Assembly: GCF_900109135.1 (NCBI RefSeq)
Contig: NZ_FNYT01000007.1
Location: forward strand, 1-32,862
Direction of reading: 5' to 3'
DNA: 32,862 bases
Origin: Trichococcus ilyis
Lineage (GTDB): Bacteria; Bacillota; Bacilli; Lactobacillales; Aerococcaceae
The notes under the pieces are model-generated. The model was not told the origin of the DNA and searched no databases. It worked only from the letters and a program-made list of their open reading frames with translations. Of the stretch, positions 17,657 through 25,337 are shown in pieces. The position numbers and the translations under genes are program-made. Within the stretch, counting starts at the first letter, position 1; every line of letters starts with the position of its first letter.

Positions 17657-18244
17657 CTACTCCCATTCATGAGTATCTTTATTGTATTTTTTCAATAATT
17701 TTGCGGGCACTCCGCCAACAATTGAGTATGCTGGAAAAGATTTGGTTACAACTGCACCTGCAGCTACAATACACCTGTCTCCAAGCACAACGCCTGGCAG
17801 AATACATACTTTTTCTCCAATCCAACATCCCTCTCCAATTTCTACTGGCTTAGCTACTAGTGGTTGAGTAGCATAAGAATCCGAGTCTTCAGGATCCATG
17901 CCATGATTCTCAGAAGTAATCATTACGTCACTTGCAATCAAGTTATTGTCTTTAATAACGATAGGTGCTGCAGAAAGAAATGAGCATCTATTTCCAATGC
18001 TCACGTTATTCCCAATTTTTATAAAAGGATTGTAAACCCCACCATGATAGTTTTTGACTATCAAACATCTGGCATCGTGACCAATATATACATTCTTTCC
18101 TACGCTAATACGAGAGAAATCATTAATTGTTATTCCAAGACCTATATAAAGATTCTTTGCTCCCTTTCTTTTAAGGATGACAGACAAAATAGGATATCTA
18201 AATAATGTAAGCAAGTTCTTGATAATTCGTTTAATAGTTTTCAT
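17657..18244 (-). CDS. Hexapeptide-repeat O-acetyltransferase (WcaF/maltose acetyltransferase type)
   Basis: The 195-residue protein is a left-handed beta-helix acyltransferase. It shows several isoleucine/valine hexapeptides: ISVGKNVYIG, IKIGNNVSIGNRCSF, VEIGEGCWIGEKVCIL and VVLGDRCIVAAGAVVTKSF. The conserved active-site His is in SENHGMD near residue 113. Such enzymes move acetyl from acetyl-CoA to a sugar hydroxyl. Its start overlaps the stop of the previous gene as ATGA. With the acyltransferase at 9964-11004 broken, this may be the only working acetylation enzyme of the locus. Confidence 0.88.
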   Translation of the reverse strand: MKTIKRIIKNLLTLFRYPILSVILKRKGAKNLYIGLGITINDFSRISVGKNVYIGHDARCLIVKNYHGGVYNPFIKIGNNVSIGNRCSFLSAAPIVIKDNNLIASDVMITSENHGMDPEDSDSYATQPLVAKPVEIGEGCWIGEKVCILPGVVLGDRCIVAAGAVVTKSFPAYSIVGGVPAKLLKKYNKDTHEWE

Positions 18245-19074
18245 CGTTTATCTCTTTCTGTAGATACAAAACGCATTCCAGTTTTTTCTAAAATTATTTT
18301 TACGTTATTTCGCAACGATTTAGGAACTACATATTTACCCTTCGAAATCAGACGAAGTTTATAGTAATGTGCATAGCTCATAACCTCACGTTCGATATTT
18401 AATTTTATTCCTAATTTTTCAAAGTAACGAATAGTACCAGGGAGATACTTACTCTGAATCACACCATGTTGAAGATTTAAGATATTTCTTTCATCAAATA
18501 CACAACCTGGGTTCAGCTTATAACTCTTTCCTGCAGCTTCTTTCACGCGATTAAATTCAAAAATCCATGCATTATAGTTTTCGTCCCCCAATAATTCCTC
18601 CAAAAAAGATCTTTCCCAAATAGCAGCTTGAAGACTCACACCATATTCATCATTTTCTGGAATAATATGCAAAAACTTTTTATTCTTATAATGTGGATCT
18701 TTGTTTTTTACAGCGCGAGACATATTGGTTAATTTAAAATACCTAATCTTTTCATTCTCAATATAAGAAACAGTGTCATGAACTACTTTTGTATCAATAG
18801 TCTTGCCAACAAGAAAGTCTTCCAATAATAAACAAATATACTTTGAATCAGTACTTTTTAACGCAAGTTGAACCTTCCTACTCCACTCTGCATTCTTTCC
18901 TGCATGAAGCACTTCAATACCATCCATATCAAAGTCTTTTTCGTTATTTACAAATAAAGTTTTATAATTACAATCTGGCCAAAATTTTTTATAAAGCGAA
19001 ATGCAATCGTACCACATATCAGAATATCCATCAAAACCAATGAATACTACTGTCATCTTATTGTCCATATTCAT
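18241..19074 (-). CDS. Putative glycosyltransferase-like protein of the polysaccharide locus
   Basis: About 277 residues, not assigned to a named family. It starts with a GT-A-like strand/helix (TVVFIGFDGYSDMWYDCISL) and has YICLLLEDFLVGKTID near residue 85-100, where the acidic ED could replace a DxD motif. Further on is SLQAAIWERSFLEELL and NAWIFEFNRV, a pattern that occurs in capsule-cluster transferases. No membrane segment is seen. The ATG at 19074 follows AGGAG by 7 nt; the longer frame would need a TTG start. It overlaps the acetyltransferase start by 4 bp. Confidence 0.6.
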   Translation of the reverse strand: MNMDNKMTVVFIGFDGYSDMWYDCISLYKKFWPDCNYKTLFVNNEKDFDMDGIEVLHAGKNAEWSRKVQLALKSTDSKYICLLLEDFLVGKTIDTKVVHDTVSYIENEKIRYFKLTNMSRAVKNKDPHYKNKKFLHIIPENDEYGVSLQAAIWERSFLEELLGDENYNAWIFEFNRVKEAAGKSYKLNPGCVFDERNILNLQHGVIQSKYLPGTIRYFEKLGIKLNIEREVMSYAHYYKLRLISKGKYVVPKSLRNNVKIILEKTGMRFVSTERDKR

Positions 19075-19098
19075 CTTTACTCTCCTCAAACAGAAATA

Positions 19099-19869
19099 CT
19101 ATCTTTTAACGTACACTATCCTTTTTAAATAACCTGCAGGTAGGTTTATTAATGTCCATAATGCCGCCACCATTGGGGGCATTTCTTCTGTTGCTCTAAA
19201 CATACCATAATGGTACTTCAACAAACTTAATTTTCCTCCCTTAACATGTGTTATAGATCCACTTTTGCGCACTCTATATTTAGATAGTGACGCATCCAAA
19301 AGATAGCATGGTGATTTTTGTACAACTTTTAACCACATTGCCCAGTCATTTCTTTTTTTCAAATCTAGAACTTGAATCACACCGACAAATTCAGCATCAT
19401 ACATGACGGTAAGACATCCAATAAAATTAAATATGTGCATCTTTGTTTTGCCTACTTGCTTTGGTCCTGTTACAGTAATTCCAGTCTCCTGTCCATCTTC
19501 CAACAACTCATCATAGTTTGTATATGAAAAGTGATAATCGTTTATTCTCATAAAACCAATCTGCTTCTCAAGTTTCTCCGGAAGCCATAAATCATCAGAA
19601 TCTAAAAATGCTATCCACTTACCTTTTGCATCTTTTATCGCACGATTTCTTGAGACAGCCGCTCCACTGTTTTTTGTATTCTTGAAATACTTTATTCGCT
19701 GATCAACTAGAAATGGTTTTACCACTTCGTCAGTATTGTCCTTTGAACAATCATCAACAATAAGTAATTCCCAGTTCGTATAGGTTTGGTTCTGAACCGA
19801 TTCTATCGACTTTGCAATAAACTTAGCTGTATTATATGAAGGCATGATGATTGAAACTAATTCACTCAT
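19099..19869 (-). CDS. Glycosyltransferase family 2
   Basis: The 256-residue GT-A protein begins VSIIMPSYNTAKFIAKSIES and has LLIVDDCSKDNTDEVV and KGKWIAFLDSDDLWLPEKLE, with DSDD as the metal/nucleotide site. It is a typical EpsE/WaaE-like GT2 of repeat-unit assembly and is probably the first transferase after the initiating enzyme, since it is the second gene. The C-terminal part is slightly hydrophobic (MPPMVAALWTLINLPAGYLK) and may touch the membrane. The upstream junction is altered by a 16-bp duplication. Confidence 0.92.
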   Translation of the reverse strand: MSELVSIIMPSYNTAKFIAKSIESVQNQTYTNWELLIVDDCSKDNTDEVVKPFLVDQRIKYFKNTKNSGAAVSRNRAIKDAKGKWIAFLDSDDLWLPEKLEKQIGFMRINDYHFSYTNYDELLEDGQETGITVTGPKQVGKTKMHIFNFIGCLTVMYDAEFVGVIQVLDLKKRNDWAMWLKVVQKSPCYLLDASLSKYRVRKSGSITHVKGGKLSLLKYHYGMFRATEEMPPMVAALWTLINLPAGYLKRIVYVKR

Positions 19870-19897
19870 TATTTTTCCCCTCTTTTTCTTTCTTCTT

Positions 19898-19929
19898 CAT
19901 CTCACCTGTTCCACATCTCACCTGTTCCA
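19898..19929. repeat. 16-bp tandem duplication at the 3' end of the initiating transferase gene
   Basis: CATCTCACCTGTTCCA occurs twice in a row (19898-19913 and 19914-19929). It shifts the frame of the minus-strand gene, so the protein now ends GEMWNR. Removing one copy would extend it to GEMKKKEKEGKNNE and make its stop overlap the next start by 8 bp (ATGAGTGA). Confidence 0.95.
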
Positions 19930-20507
19930 CCCTCGACAACTCCATCCCCACGAAGTACCGAAAAGATAGTGCCCAGAAAACAATAGCAGTCGAAAAGGAA
20001 ACTCATTCTTTTAACATATTCACCATCGAGTTTTGCTTTAACATTAATCTCAAGCTCATCACGGCCATTAATCTGCGCCCAACCGGTCAAGCCAACCGGT
20101 ACGTCATTAGCACCATACTTATCGCGTTCAGCAATTAAATCGTATTGATTCCACAAAGCAGGACGCGGACCAATGATGGCCATTTCACCGATGATGATAT
20201 TGAAAATCTGCGGCAACTCATCAAGGCTTGTCTTTCTAAGAAACTTACCGACTTTCGTGATGTATTGATCAGGGTTGGTAAGTAGGTGAGTTGGCGTATC
20301 CTTCGGTGTATCGATGCACATCGTCCGGAACTTCAGGATATTGAAATGTGTCTTATTAATCCCTACGCGTTTCTGCTTGAAGAAGATTGGTCCTGGAGTG
20401 TCCAGCTTGATGGCAATGACCAGAATCAAAAATAATGGCGACAATACGATTGCAGCAGTAATGGATAAAATCAGGTCAATCACTCTTTTTGTTCTTAAAT
20501 AATTCAC
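19902..20507 (-). CDS. Initiating phosphoglycosyl transferase (undecaprenyl-phosphate sugar-1-phosphate transferase)
   Basis: The 201-residue monotopic enzyme of the bacterial sugar transferase family (PglC/WcaJ C-terminal type) has one N-terminal membrane helix (VIDLILSITAAIVLSPLFLI). It has the core KLDTPGPIFFKQKRVGINKT, ILKFRTM, and the catalytic DE in TSLDELPQIFNIIIGEMAIIG followed by PRPAL. It loads the first sugar-phosphate onto undecaprenyl phosphate at the cytoplasmic face. The short length resembles PglC (bacillosamine/GalNAc/Glc class). Translation starts at GTG 20507 with GGAGGAG 6 nt upstream. The final residues are altered by a 16-bp duplication. It is the first gene of the locus. 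Confidence 0.93.
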   Translation of the reverse strand: MNYLRTKRVIDLILSITAAIVLSPLFLILVIAIKLDTPGPIFFKQKRVGINKTHFNILKFRTMCIDTPKDTPTHLLTNPDQYITKVGKFLRKTSLDELPQIFNIIIGEMAIIGPRPALWNQYDLIAERDKYGANDVPVGLTGWAQINGRDELEINVKAKLDGEYVKRMSFLFDCYCFLGTIFSVLRGDGVVEGGTGEMWNR

Positions 20508-20574
20508 AAATACTCCTCCAGTTAGTAAAAGTTTTTATATATGATAGGAAGTTTTCACCCCAAATAGTAAAATC

Positions 20575-20665
20575 TTTACACTTTTATTATGATACCACTT
20601 CTAAACATCGTTTTGCACAAAAATAAAAAGAATTTATCGGAAAAACAGTGTAAATTTAGTGTAAA
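20575..20665. promoter_or_regulatory. Three AGTGTAAA sites around the candidate promoter
   Basis: AGTGTAAA occurs at 20647-20654 and 20658-20665 as direct repeats one helical turn (11 bp) apart, and in the opposite direction at 20575-20582. Regularly spaced octamers on both sides of the candidate -10 could bind a response regulator. No regulator gene is present in the window. Confidence 0.4.
20589..20597 (-). promoter_or_regulatory. Candidate extended -10 promoter for the polysaccharide locus
   Basis: On the minus strand TGGTATCAT reads as an extended -10 (TGnTATAAT-like), about 80 nt before the GTG start of the first gene. A -35-like TTGTGC lies about 20 nt further up, which is longer than ideal. 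Confidence 0.35.
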
Positions 20666-20729
20666 AACCGGACTTTCGTTTATCAACCGCTTTCATCCGT
20701 TTGATAGAACTTATATTTTATAGTTGTTC

Positions 20730-20753
20730 ATATTTTTACATATGTAAAAATAT
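20730..20753. promoter_or_regulatory. 24-bp perfect palindrome upstream of the polysaccharide locus
   Basis: The sequence centred on TTTTTACATATGTAAAAA is a perfect 24-bp palindrome (12-bp half site ATATTTTTACAT). It could be an operator for a dimeric regulator. It has no loop and is not a terminator. Confidence 0.45.
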
Positions 20754-20919
20754 TTACAGTTGTAGCCTTATGATTTCTTATGCACCATAGAAATGGAATA
20801 ACACAGCCTGTAGGCTGATAGAACCCTACGTTATAATCAATTCATCAACTAATCTCGTTACAACAAACCATCCTTTCATCTCATTTATACTGCGAGCCCA
20901 TCCAGGCCGGAAGAAAGGT

Positions 20920-21200
20920 AATTGAAAAGCTACCCGCTCCGGGCAACATGATTTCGTAGGAGCTGATAGCTAATCGTAAGTTTGTCTTAGATGAGGAGAC
21001 CCTTATCTGAGCTACTGATTTCCTCCGGGTAGGAATCTTTCGGACGGAGGAACGGGGCATGAATGTTGCCGTCCTCCGGTTAAACGTTGCTCATCGGAGA
21101 TATGAGGCTGGCGTGAAGTTTTTTCTCCGACAAGGATTCTCTTGGTTGAAGTTCGCGCTTTCCTCCAGTGACAAGTCTTTTCGTCGATGAAGCCCTCTAG
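20920..21200. repeat. Degenerate copy of the tandem-hairpin repeat
   Basis: Several imperfect CTCCGG...CGGAG arms remain, for example CTCCGGGCAACATGATTTCG with GGAGCTG (from 20938) and CCTCCGG at 21048-21062 with CTCATCGGAG following. Order and spacing resemble the intact arrays at 30.6-31.6 kb, but the sequence is worn. The stretch 20508-21678 holds no gene; between the repeats I see only AT-rich sequence. Confidence 0.55.
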
Positions 21201-21384
21201 CATGCTACATCTAAAATGAAGAATTCTGAAAATGATTTTATGGAAATATATCTAAAATCTATATTCCAGTGTAACACCATCTAATACGCTTCTTATTTTT
21301 TTATTCCTATATGCATAATTTCAGTCAATTCCTGTATACCTGTTCGTTTTTCGAAGTTGAGTTGTTTATCCCGCAAAGTCTATC

Positions 21385-21560
21385 CTTACCGGAGCCCCAG
21401 ACTGCAAATATCACTACCTCCGACCGCGGCGGCTTCGCCGGAGTTGCTGTGCCGACGAAACAGTCTACTCCGGCCAACAAGCTCTTGTGGGAGCTGAATA
21501 GTTGGCGCAAGAGGTGTTCTCCGACGAGGCGTCTGCTTTTCGGAGTTGGCTGTATGCGCG
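21385..21560. repeat. Short hairpin-repeat element upstream of the YhcH-family gene
   Basis: Arms CTCCGACCGC...GCCGGAGTTG, ACTCCGGCCAAC...GGGAGCTG and TTCTCCGACGAG...TTTCGGAGTTGG follow each other. The part from ACTCCGGCCA through AGTTGGCGC to CTCCGACGA is clearly similar to 26500-26565, so both come from one ancestral element. Confidence 0.65.
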
Positions 21561-21678
21561 GCACCGTTCCTATTTGCGACAGAAATCGCAACAATCGGTT
21601 GTAAGCCTATCCAATCAGCGAAATCTGGCCTATACTGGAACTATGGATTCACAATTGAACGGATGGAGGAATGTTTTT

Positions 21679-22125
21679 ATGATCATTGATGCATTGGCAA
21701 ATATGGATTTTTATAAAGGATTGAACGAGCAGCTCTACAAGGGGCTGACGTTTTTGAAGGAGAATGATCTCGCATCATTGCCTGCAGGGCGCTACGAAAT
21801 CGAGGGTGCTGCGGTGTTCGCGCTCGTGCAGGAGTACGAGACGCATCTGCCGGAGGAATGCCGCTGGGAAGCGCACTACACGTATACGGACATCCAGTAC
21901 ATCGTGGATGGTAGCGAAAAAATGGGCTGGAAAGCGCTGGATGGTGTCGTGAAGACGGAGGATCGTCCTGAAGATGATGTCTACTTCTTCGATGCGGATG
22001 GCGACCATTTCGTACTGCATGCGGGACAGTTCGCGGTGTTCGCGCCACAAGATGCCCACCGCCCGGGTTTGGCGGTAGATGGACCGGCACCGATCAAGAA
22101 GGTTGTTGTGAAAGTTTCGATGTAA
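21679..22125 (+). CDS. YhcH/YjgK/YiaL family protein
   Basis: The 148-residue cupin-like protein has AGRYEIEGAAVFALVQEY at residue about 35, then RWEAHYTYTDIQYIVDGSEK and FAVFAPQDAHRPGLAVDG followed by IKKVVVKV, the family's conserved metal/sugar-binding strand pattern. Relatives include EbgC, NanQ (sialic acid anomerase) and TabA. A role in sugar anomer interconversion is likely, but the substrate is unknown. The ATG at 21679 is chosen because GGAGGA lies 8 nt upstream; a longer open frame runs back into hairpin repeats and is not credible. A strong terminator follows. GC is higher than in the polysaccharide locus. Confidence 0.9.
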   Translation: MIIDALANMDFYKGLNEQLYKGLTFLKENDLASLPAGRYEIEGAAVFALVQEYETHLPEECRWEAHYTYTDIQYIVDGSEKMGWKALDGVVKTEDRPEDDVYFFDADGDHFVLHAGQFAVFAPQDAHRPGLAVDGPAPIKKVVVKVSM

Positions 22126-22137
22126 CAGAAAAAAATT

Positions 22138-22189
22138 AAAAAACCGGGATAGTCTTTTTCAGATCGCGCAAAGACTGTTCCGGTTTTTT
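22138..22189 (+). terminator. Intrinsic terminator of the YhcH-family gene
   Basis: A 20-nt arm with AAAAAACCGG (22138-22157) pairs with 22170-22189, ending CCGGTTTTTT. The stem lies 12 nt after the stop and is symmetrical, so it may also stop transcription coming from the opposite strand. Confidence 0.88.
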
Positions 22190-22316
22190 ATACCTGTTAT
22201 GATTTCCTACATTCTAGAATTATTAGGACTTTGTCTCAGGATTCCATGTATTCAGTTGTGGTAAAGAAGTTGATTTGAGTTATTTTTTTCAGTCCTCTAA
22301 CAACAGAAGACATAAT

Positions 22317-23699
22317 TTATATACAACACTTTTTATATTTCTTACCACTTCCACAAGGGCAAGGATCATTTCTGCCAATTTTTGTATTAGTCCTATTTTG
22401 ATGATTGTTTTGCATATCTCTTAGAATAAAACTTGGGATTAATCCCTTTGATTGATAGGAAAGTTTTTTGAGTTGATAAATTAACTCTAGTAAATAAATG
22501 ATAATCGAAAAATTTTCTACGCATAGATCCGCAAATTCTATAAGATACATAATCTCTTGCTTAACATTACCACGATAACGATCTGTAAAAACTATTTTTT
22601 GAGACATGTAATCTATTTCATTATCAAAGTGTTGAATCGCATTTCTTACACGATTTTTCAAGCTGTTAGTCGGAGTACTAAATGGTTCTAAATCATAAAT
22701 ATACTCTATTTTTTTATGCTTTGATGCTATTTTTAATATTTCATCATAGGCTTTACCATTGGCACAACTATTGTAATCATTTCGAGAATTTATGTTATTT
22801 AACGCAATAACGATATTAACGTTATCCAATATCCATTCATAACTCTTAGCATAAAAATCTGAAAGCTCTTCAAAATTTGTAGTCATTATCCCATACTGCT
22901 CTTTATCAACATTGTTTAAACAACTAGCATTTCTTAATGCTACCACTGGAATTAATTGTTCATAAATTTTTGAGAAAGTATCAATGAGTTTAAATGCTTT
23001 CTTTTCGATATTATTAAACTCAGATGACATACTTTCCGCAAATTTTTGAGTCTCTTCTAAACTTTCTTTATTCGTACCTATTAATTTGGATATTTCAATA
23101 TACTCTTCTAGAGTTCCAGGTTGTAAAACTGAAGTAAGTTCCGTAGTTGTTAAAAATAATTGATGTAACGCCATATTGGCATCTAACTCATTGGTTATTT
23201 TTGATAAAGGTATAAATTCATAGTGACTTAATTCTTTTTCAAGTTTTGGATAGAGCAAAGTAACTTGATTATTCCAAAGAAAGTCAAAATATAATTTGAG
23301 TTTCTTCCACCTTCCATCAAAATAATAAGCAAAATCCATTGATTTGCGAGTTGCTTGTATAGCCTTCTCACTATCCCCATAGAATCCAGAGTTTCTAATA
23401 AACGGTGACAAATCATAATCATAAAAACCACGGATATACATTTTCTTTGTAGGAAATTCCGCGGATAATTCTGCAGAATAGTATTTTTCCTTTACCTTTA
23501 TTTTTGTGTTTCTAATATGTGCGTTCTCTACTTCAAGTTTTATGCCTATATTATCTTGATCAATAACCATTTTTCCGTAAATATGTGTCAAGCATTTCGG
23601 ACAATGCAGATTAAAAGGAATATCAAAATAACCTATCTGAGCTCTAAGATTAATTGTTGTTTCGCAAAAATTGCAATTAATGAAACGATTATCTATCAC
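22317..23699 (-). CDS. Zinc-ribbon/HEPN-like/SEC-C protein of unknown function
   Basis: This 460-residue soluble protein is not a recognised named gene. An N-terminal CNFC...CPKC pair of knuckles (residues about 9-36) forms a likely zinc ribbon. A long helical middle follows. RNAIQHF near residue 352-358, in LKNRVRNAIQHFDNEIDY, fits the R-x4-H motif of HEPN RNase domains. The C-terminus is a SEC-C zinc motif, IGRNDPCPCGSGKKYKKCC. HEPN domains are common in abortive-infection and toxin RNases; the SEC-C tail often binds partners or ribosomes. Start: the GTG at 23699 has GAGG 8 nt upstream; a GTG at 23708 overlaps that site. The gene is AT-rich between GC-richer neighbours, which suggests transfer. 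A defence or RNA-related role is inference. Confidence 0.72.
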   Translation of the reverse strand: MIDNRFINCNFCETTINLRAQIGYFDIPFNLHCPKCLTHIYGKMVIDQDNIGIKLEVENAHIRNTKIKVKEKYYSAELSAEFPTKKMYIRGFYDYDLSPFIRNSGFYGDSEKAIQATRKSMDFAYYFDGRWKKLKLYFDFLWNNQVTLLYPKLEKELSHYEFIPLSKITNELDANMALHQLFLTTTELTSVLQPGTLEEYIEISKLIGTNKESLEETQKFAESMSSEFNNIEKKAFKLIDTFSKIYEQLIPVVALRNASCLNNVDKEQYGIMTTNFEELSDFYAKSYEWILDNVNIVIALNNINSRNDYNSCANGKAYDEILKIASKHKKIEYIYDLEPFSTPTNSLKNRVRNAIQHFDNEIDYMSQKIVFTDRYRGNVKQEIMYLIEFADLCVENFSIIIYLLELIYQLKKLSYQSKGLIPSFILRDMQNNHQNRTNTKIGRNDPCPCGSGKKYKKCCI

Positions 23700-23962
23700 T
23701 TTATACACCTCTTTGAAGAAAATTCTGCATGAATATTCAGTTACAGATAACTAGTTTTTAAGCCTTGTTCATCTCATTCCAATGATACAGCGTTAATCAC
23801 TCACTTATCTGATATTATTTTTTTATGACTTGTTACTGTTAACTCTGCAACTGCATCTGGCTACATTGTTCATAGATACCATCGAACCACCTAAAAGAAA
23901 TCATTAAAATATGTACTATATATCAGTATTTTGACTAGAAAATATAACTGTAATAAACTGAA

Positions 23963-24006
23963 AAATCAAACTCAGATGAAGTTGCTCTTCGTCCTAAATT
24001 TGATTT
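23963..24006 (-). terminator. Probable terminator of uvsE
   Basis: Arms starting AAATCAAACTCAG (23963-23981) and ending AATTTGATTT (23987-24006) pair with a few mismatches around a short loop. On the minus strand five T follow. It lies 14 nt past the uvsE stop. The remaining sequence between 23700 and 23962 is AT-rich, with no other feature recognised. Confidence 0.6.
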
Positions 24007-24019
24007 ATTGGTTTATTTA

Positions 24020-25279
24020 TCAGCTCAGGTAAAAATACAACGACTGCAACAGATACTCGGATTCATATTTTTGCGCCAATCTGAAAAGGTGCCGTTTCAA
24101 GGTTGCGCGCGTTCCGCTGCCGTTGCGGTAATTCGCAAGATTCTTTTCATACTGCTTGCGCTCGGTTTCGGTCGCGTGTTTCTTGAAATATCCCCAGACG
24201 TGGGCTGCGGCATTCTCAGTTTGTCCAGGGTGGAGTTCTTCGGCGAAGGCGGTATCAATCAGGTGGTAGAATTCCTGGACCGGATAGGCCTCTTTATCTT
24301 TCAACAGTGTGCGGATGGCTTGGTAGATCGCCGGCGACCGCTCGAGGACAGTGTATTTATAGCGGCCCCACTCTTTTTCCAGCAGCACTGGTTTTGGCGC
24401 GGTTGTGGTCGCATTTTGGCATTTGATGGCGGAGAGGTTTTTATCCTTCACTTCCAGCATGATGTCGATCTGTTTGTCCTCCAGCTGTTCGTGGAAAGTC
24501 AGGAAGGTGTCCAGCTGGATCGTATCAGTATGCGCGCCGGGGCGTTTCCCGAGAGCCTGCTGGGAATAATGGATTTTCTGCCTGCCGTCTTTTGCCTTCC
24601 AGGTCTTTGCGGCTGCGGCGATCCAGTATCGGTCATCCGCTCCCGCGGGCGGCGGATTGATGGCATGGTGCAGGTTGTCGTAGACGGCCGGGATCTGGAG
24701 TCGGAACGCCAGTCCGAGCACATCTTCGATGTTGTGGAGACGATCGTCATTTTCGATGATGAGTCGGTTCTGGACTGATTCCGGCAGGCGCTTAAAGTTC
24801 GTTGCGAAACGTTCTAGCGCGGCTGCTTTGTCACCGTAGCTGCCGCCGACATGCAGGACGATTTTGTTCTTGTTGTCGACATCCAGACACTCCAGCATTT
24901 TGGCGTGGTACTCGAGATCAAGGATGGCGCGCGCCACGACATCCTCGTCGGGCGAATTTAGGACGGTGTATTGCCCCGGATGGAACGACACCCGCATACT
25001 GCTCTTCCGGATCTTCGCGCCGATGCGCTGGAAGGCTTCTGCGTGGACGTCCCACCAGGGGAGCGTATTGACCGGGCTGGATCCGAACGGGATCAGATCC
25101 GAGCTGATGCGGAACAGCTGGATGTTGTTTTTGCGGTTGTAGTCGATCATCTTCTCCAGCGCGGCCAGATTATGCGCAATCACTTCCGTCAGCTTCTCCG
25201 GGGTCGCGTTGCGCTGCATCACGCTGCGGATATTGGTGTCGGGGGTGCCGATGTTGAGGCAGGCATAGCCGATGCTCAT
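24020..25279 (-). CDS. uvsE: UV damage endonuclease UvsE with C-terminal DUF1722-like extension
   Basis: The 419-residue protein opens SIGYACLNIGTPDTNIRSV, continues NIQLFRISSDLIPFGSSPVN, and has RVSFHPGQYTVLNSPDE, KIVLHVGGSYGDK, RLIIENDDR and PAVYDNLHHAINP. These are the TIM-barrel motifs of UvdE enzymes, with the His, Glu and Asp that bind three metals. It nicks DNA 5' of UV photoproducts, opening an alternative excision-repair route. Usual bacterial length is about 300-330; the extra residues from about 307 (AAAHVWGYFKKHATETERKQ, then YRNGSG) resemble DUF1722. AAGGAGG lies 7 nt before the ATG. It is 58 nt downstream of the oxidoreductase gene and may be co-transcribed. Confidence 0.95.
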   Translation of the reverse strand: MSIGYACLNIGTPDTNIRSVMQRNATPEKLTEVIAHNLAALEKMIDYNRKNNIQLFRISSDLIPFGSSPVNTLPWWDVHAEAFQRIGAKIRKSSMRVSFHPGQYTVLNSPDEDVVARAILDLEYHAKMLECLDVDNKNKIVLHVGGSYGDKAAALERFATNFKRLPESVQNRLIIENDDRLHNIEDVLGLAFRLQIPAVYDNLHHAINPPPAGADDRYWIAAAAKTWKAKDGRQKIHYSQQALGKRPGAHTDTIQLDTFLTFHEQLEDKQIDIMLEVKDKNLSAIKCQNATTTAPKPVLLEKEWGRYKYTVLERSPAIYQAIRTLLKDKEAYPVQEFYHLIDTAFAEELHPGQTENAAAHVWGYFKKHATETERKQYEKNLANYRNGSGTRATLKRHLFRLAQKYESEYLLQSLYFYLS

Positions 25280-25337
25280 AGGGGTTCCTCCTTTCGATCA
25301 GAGTTCCCGCTGGAACTCGATCCCTCATTACATATTC

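Noticed and set aside
21502-21678. Upstream extension of the YhcH-family gene to 207 residues
   Set aside because: The added part is translated hairpin repeat; the ATG at 21679 has a good ribosome-binding site and matches the family length.
24008-24778. 256-codon plus-strand frame opposite uvsE
   Set aside because: It is an antisense shadow of a clear uvsE gene in GC-richer DNA, with no recognisable domain.
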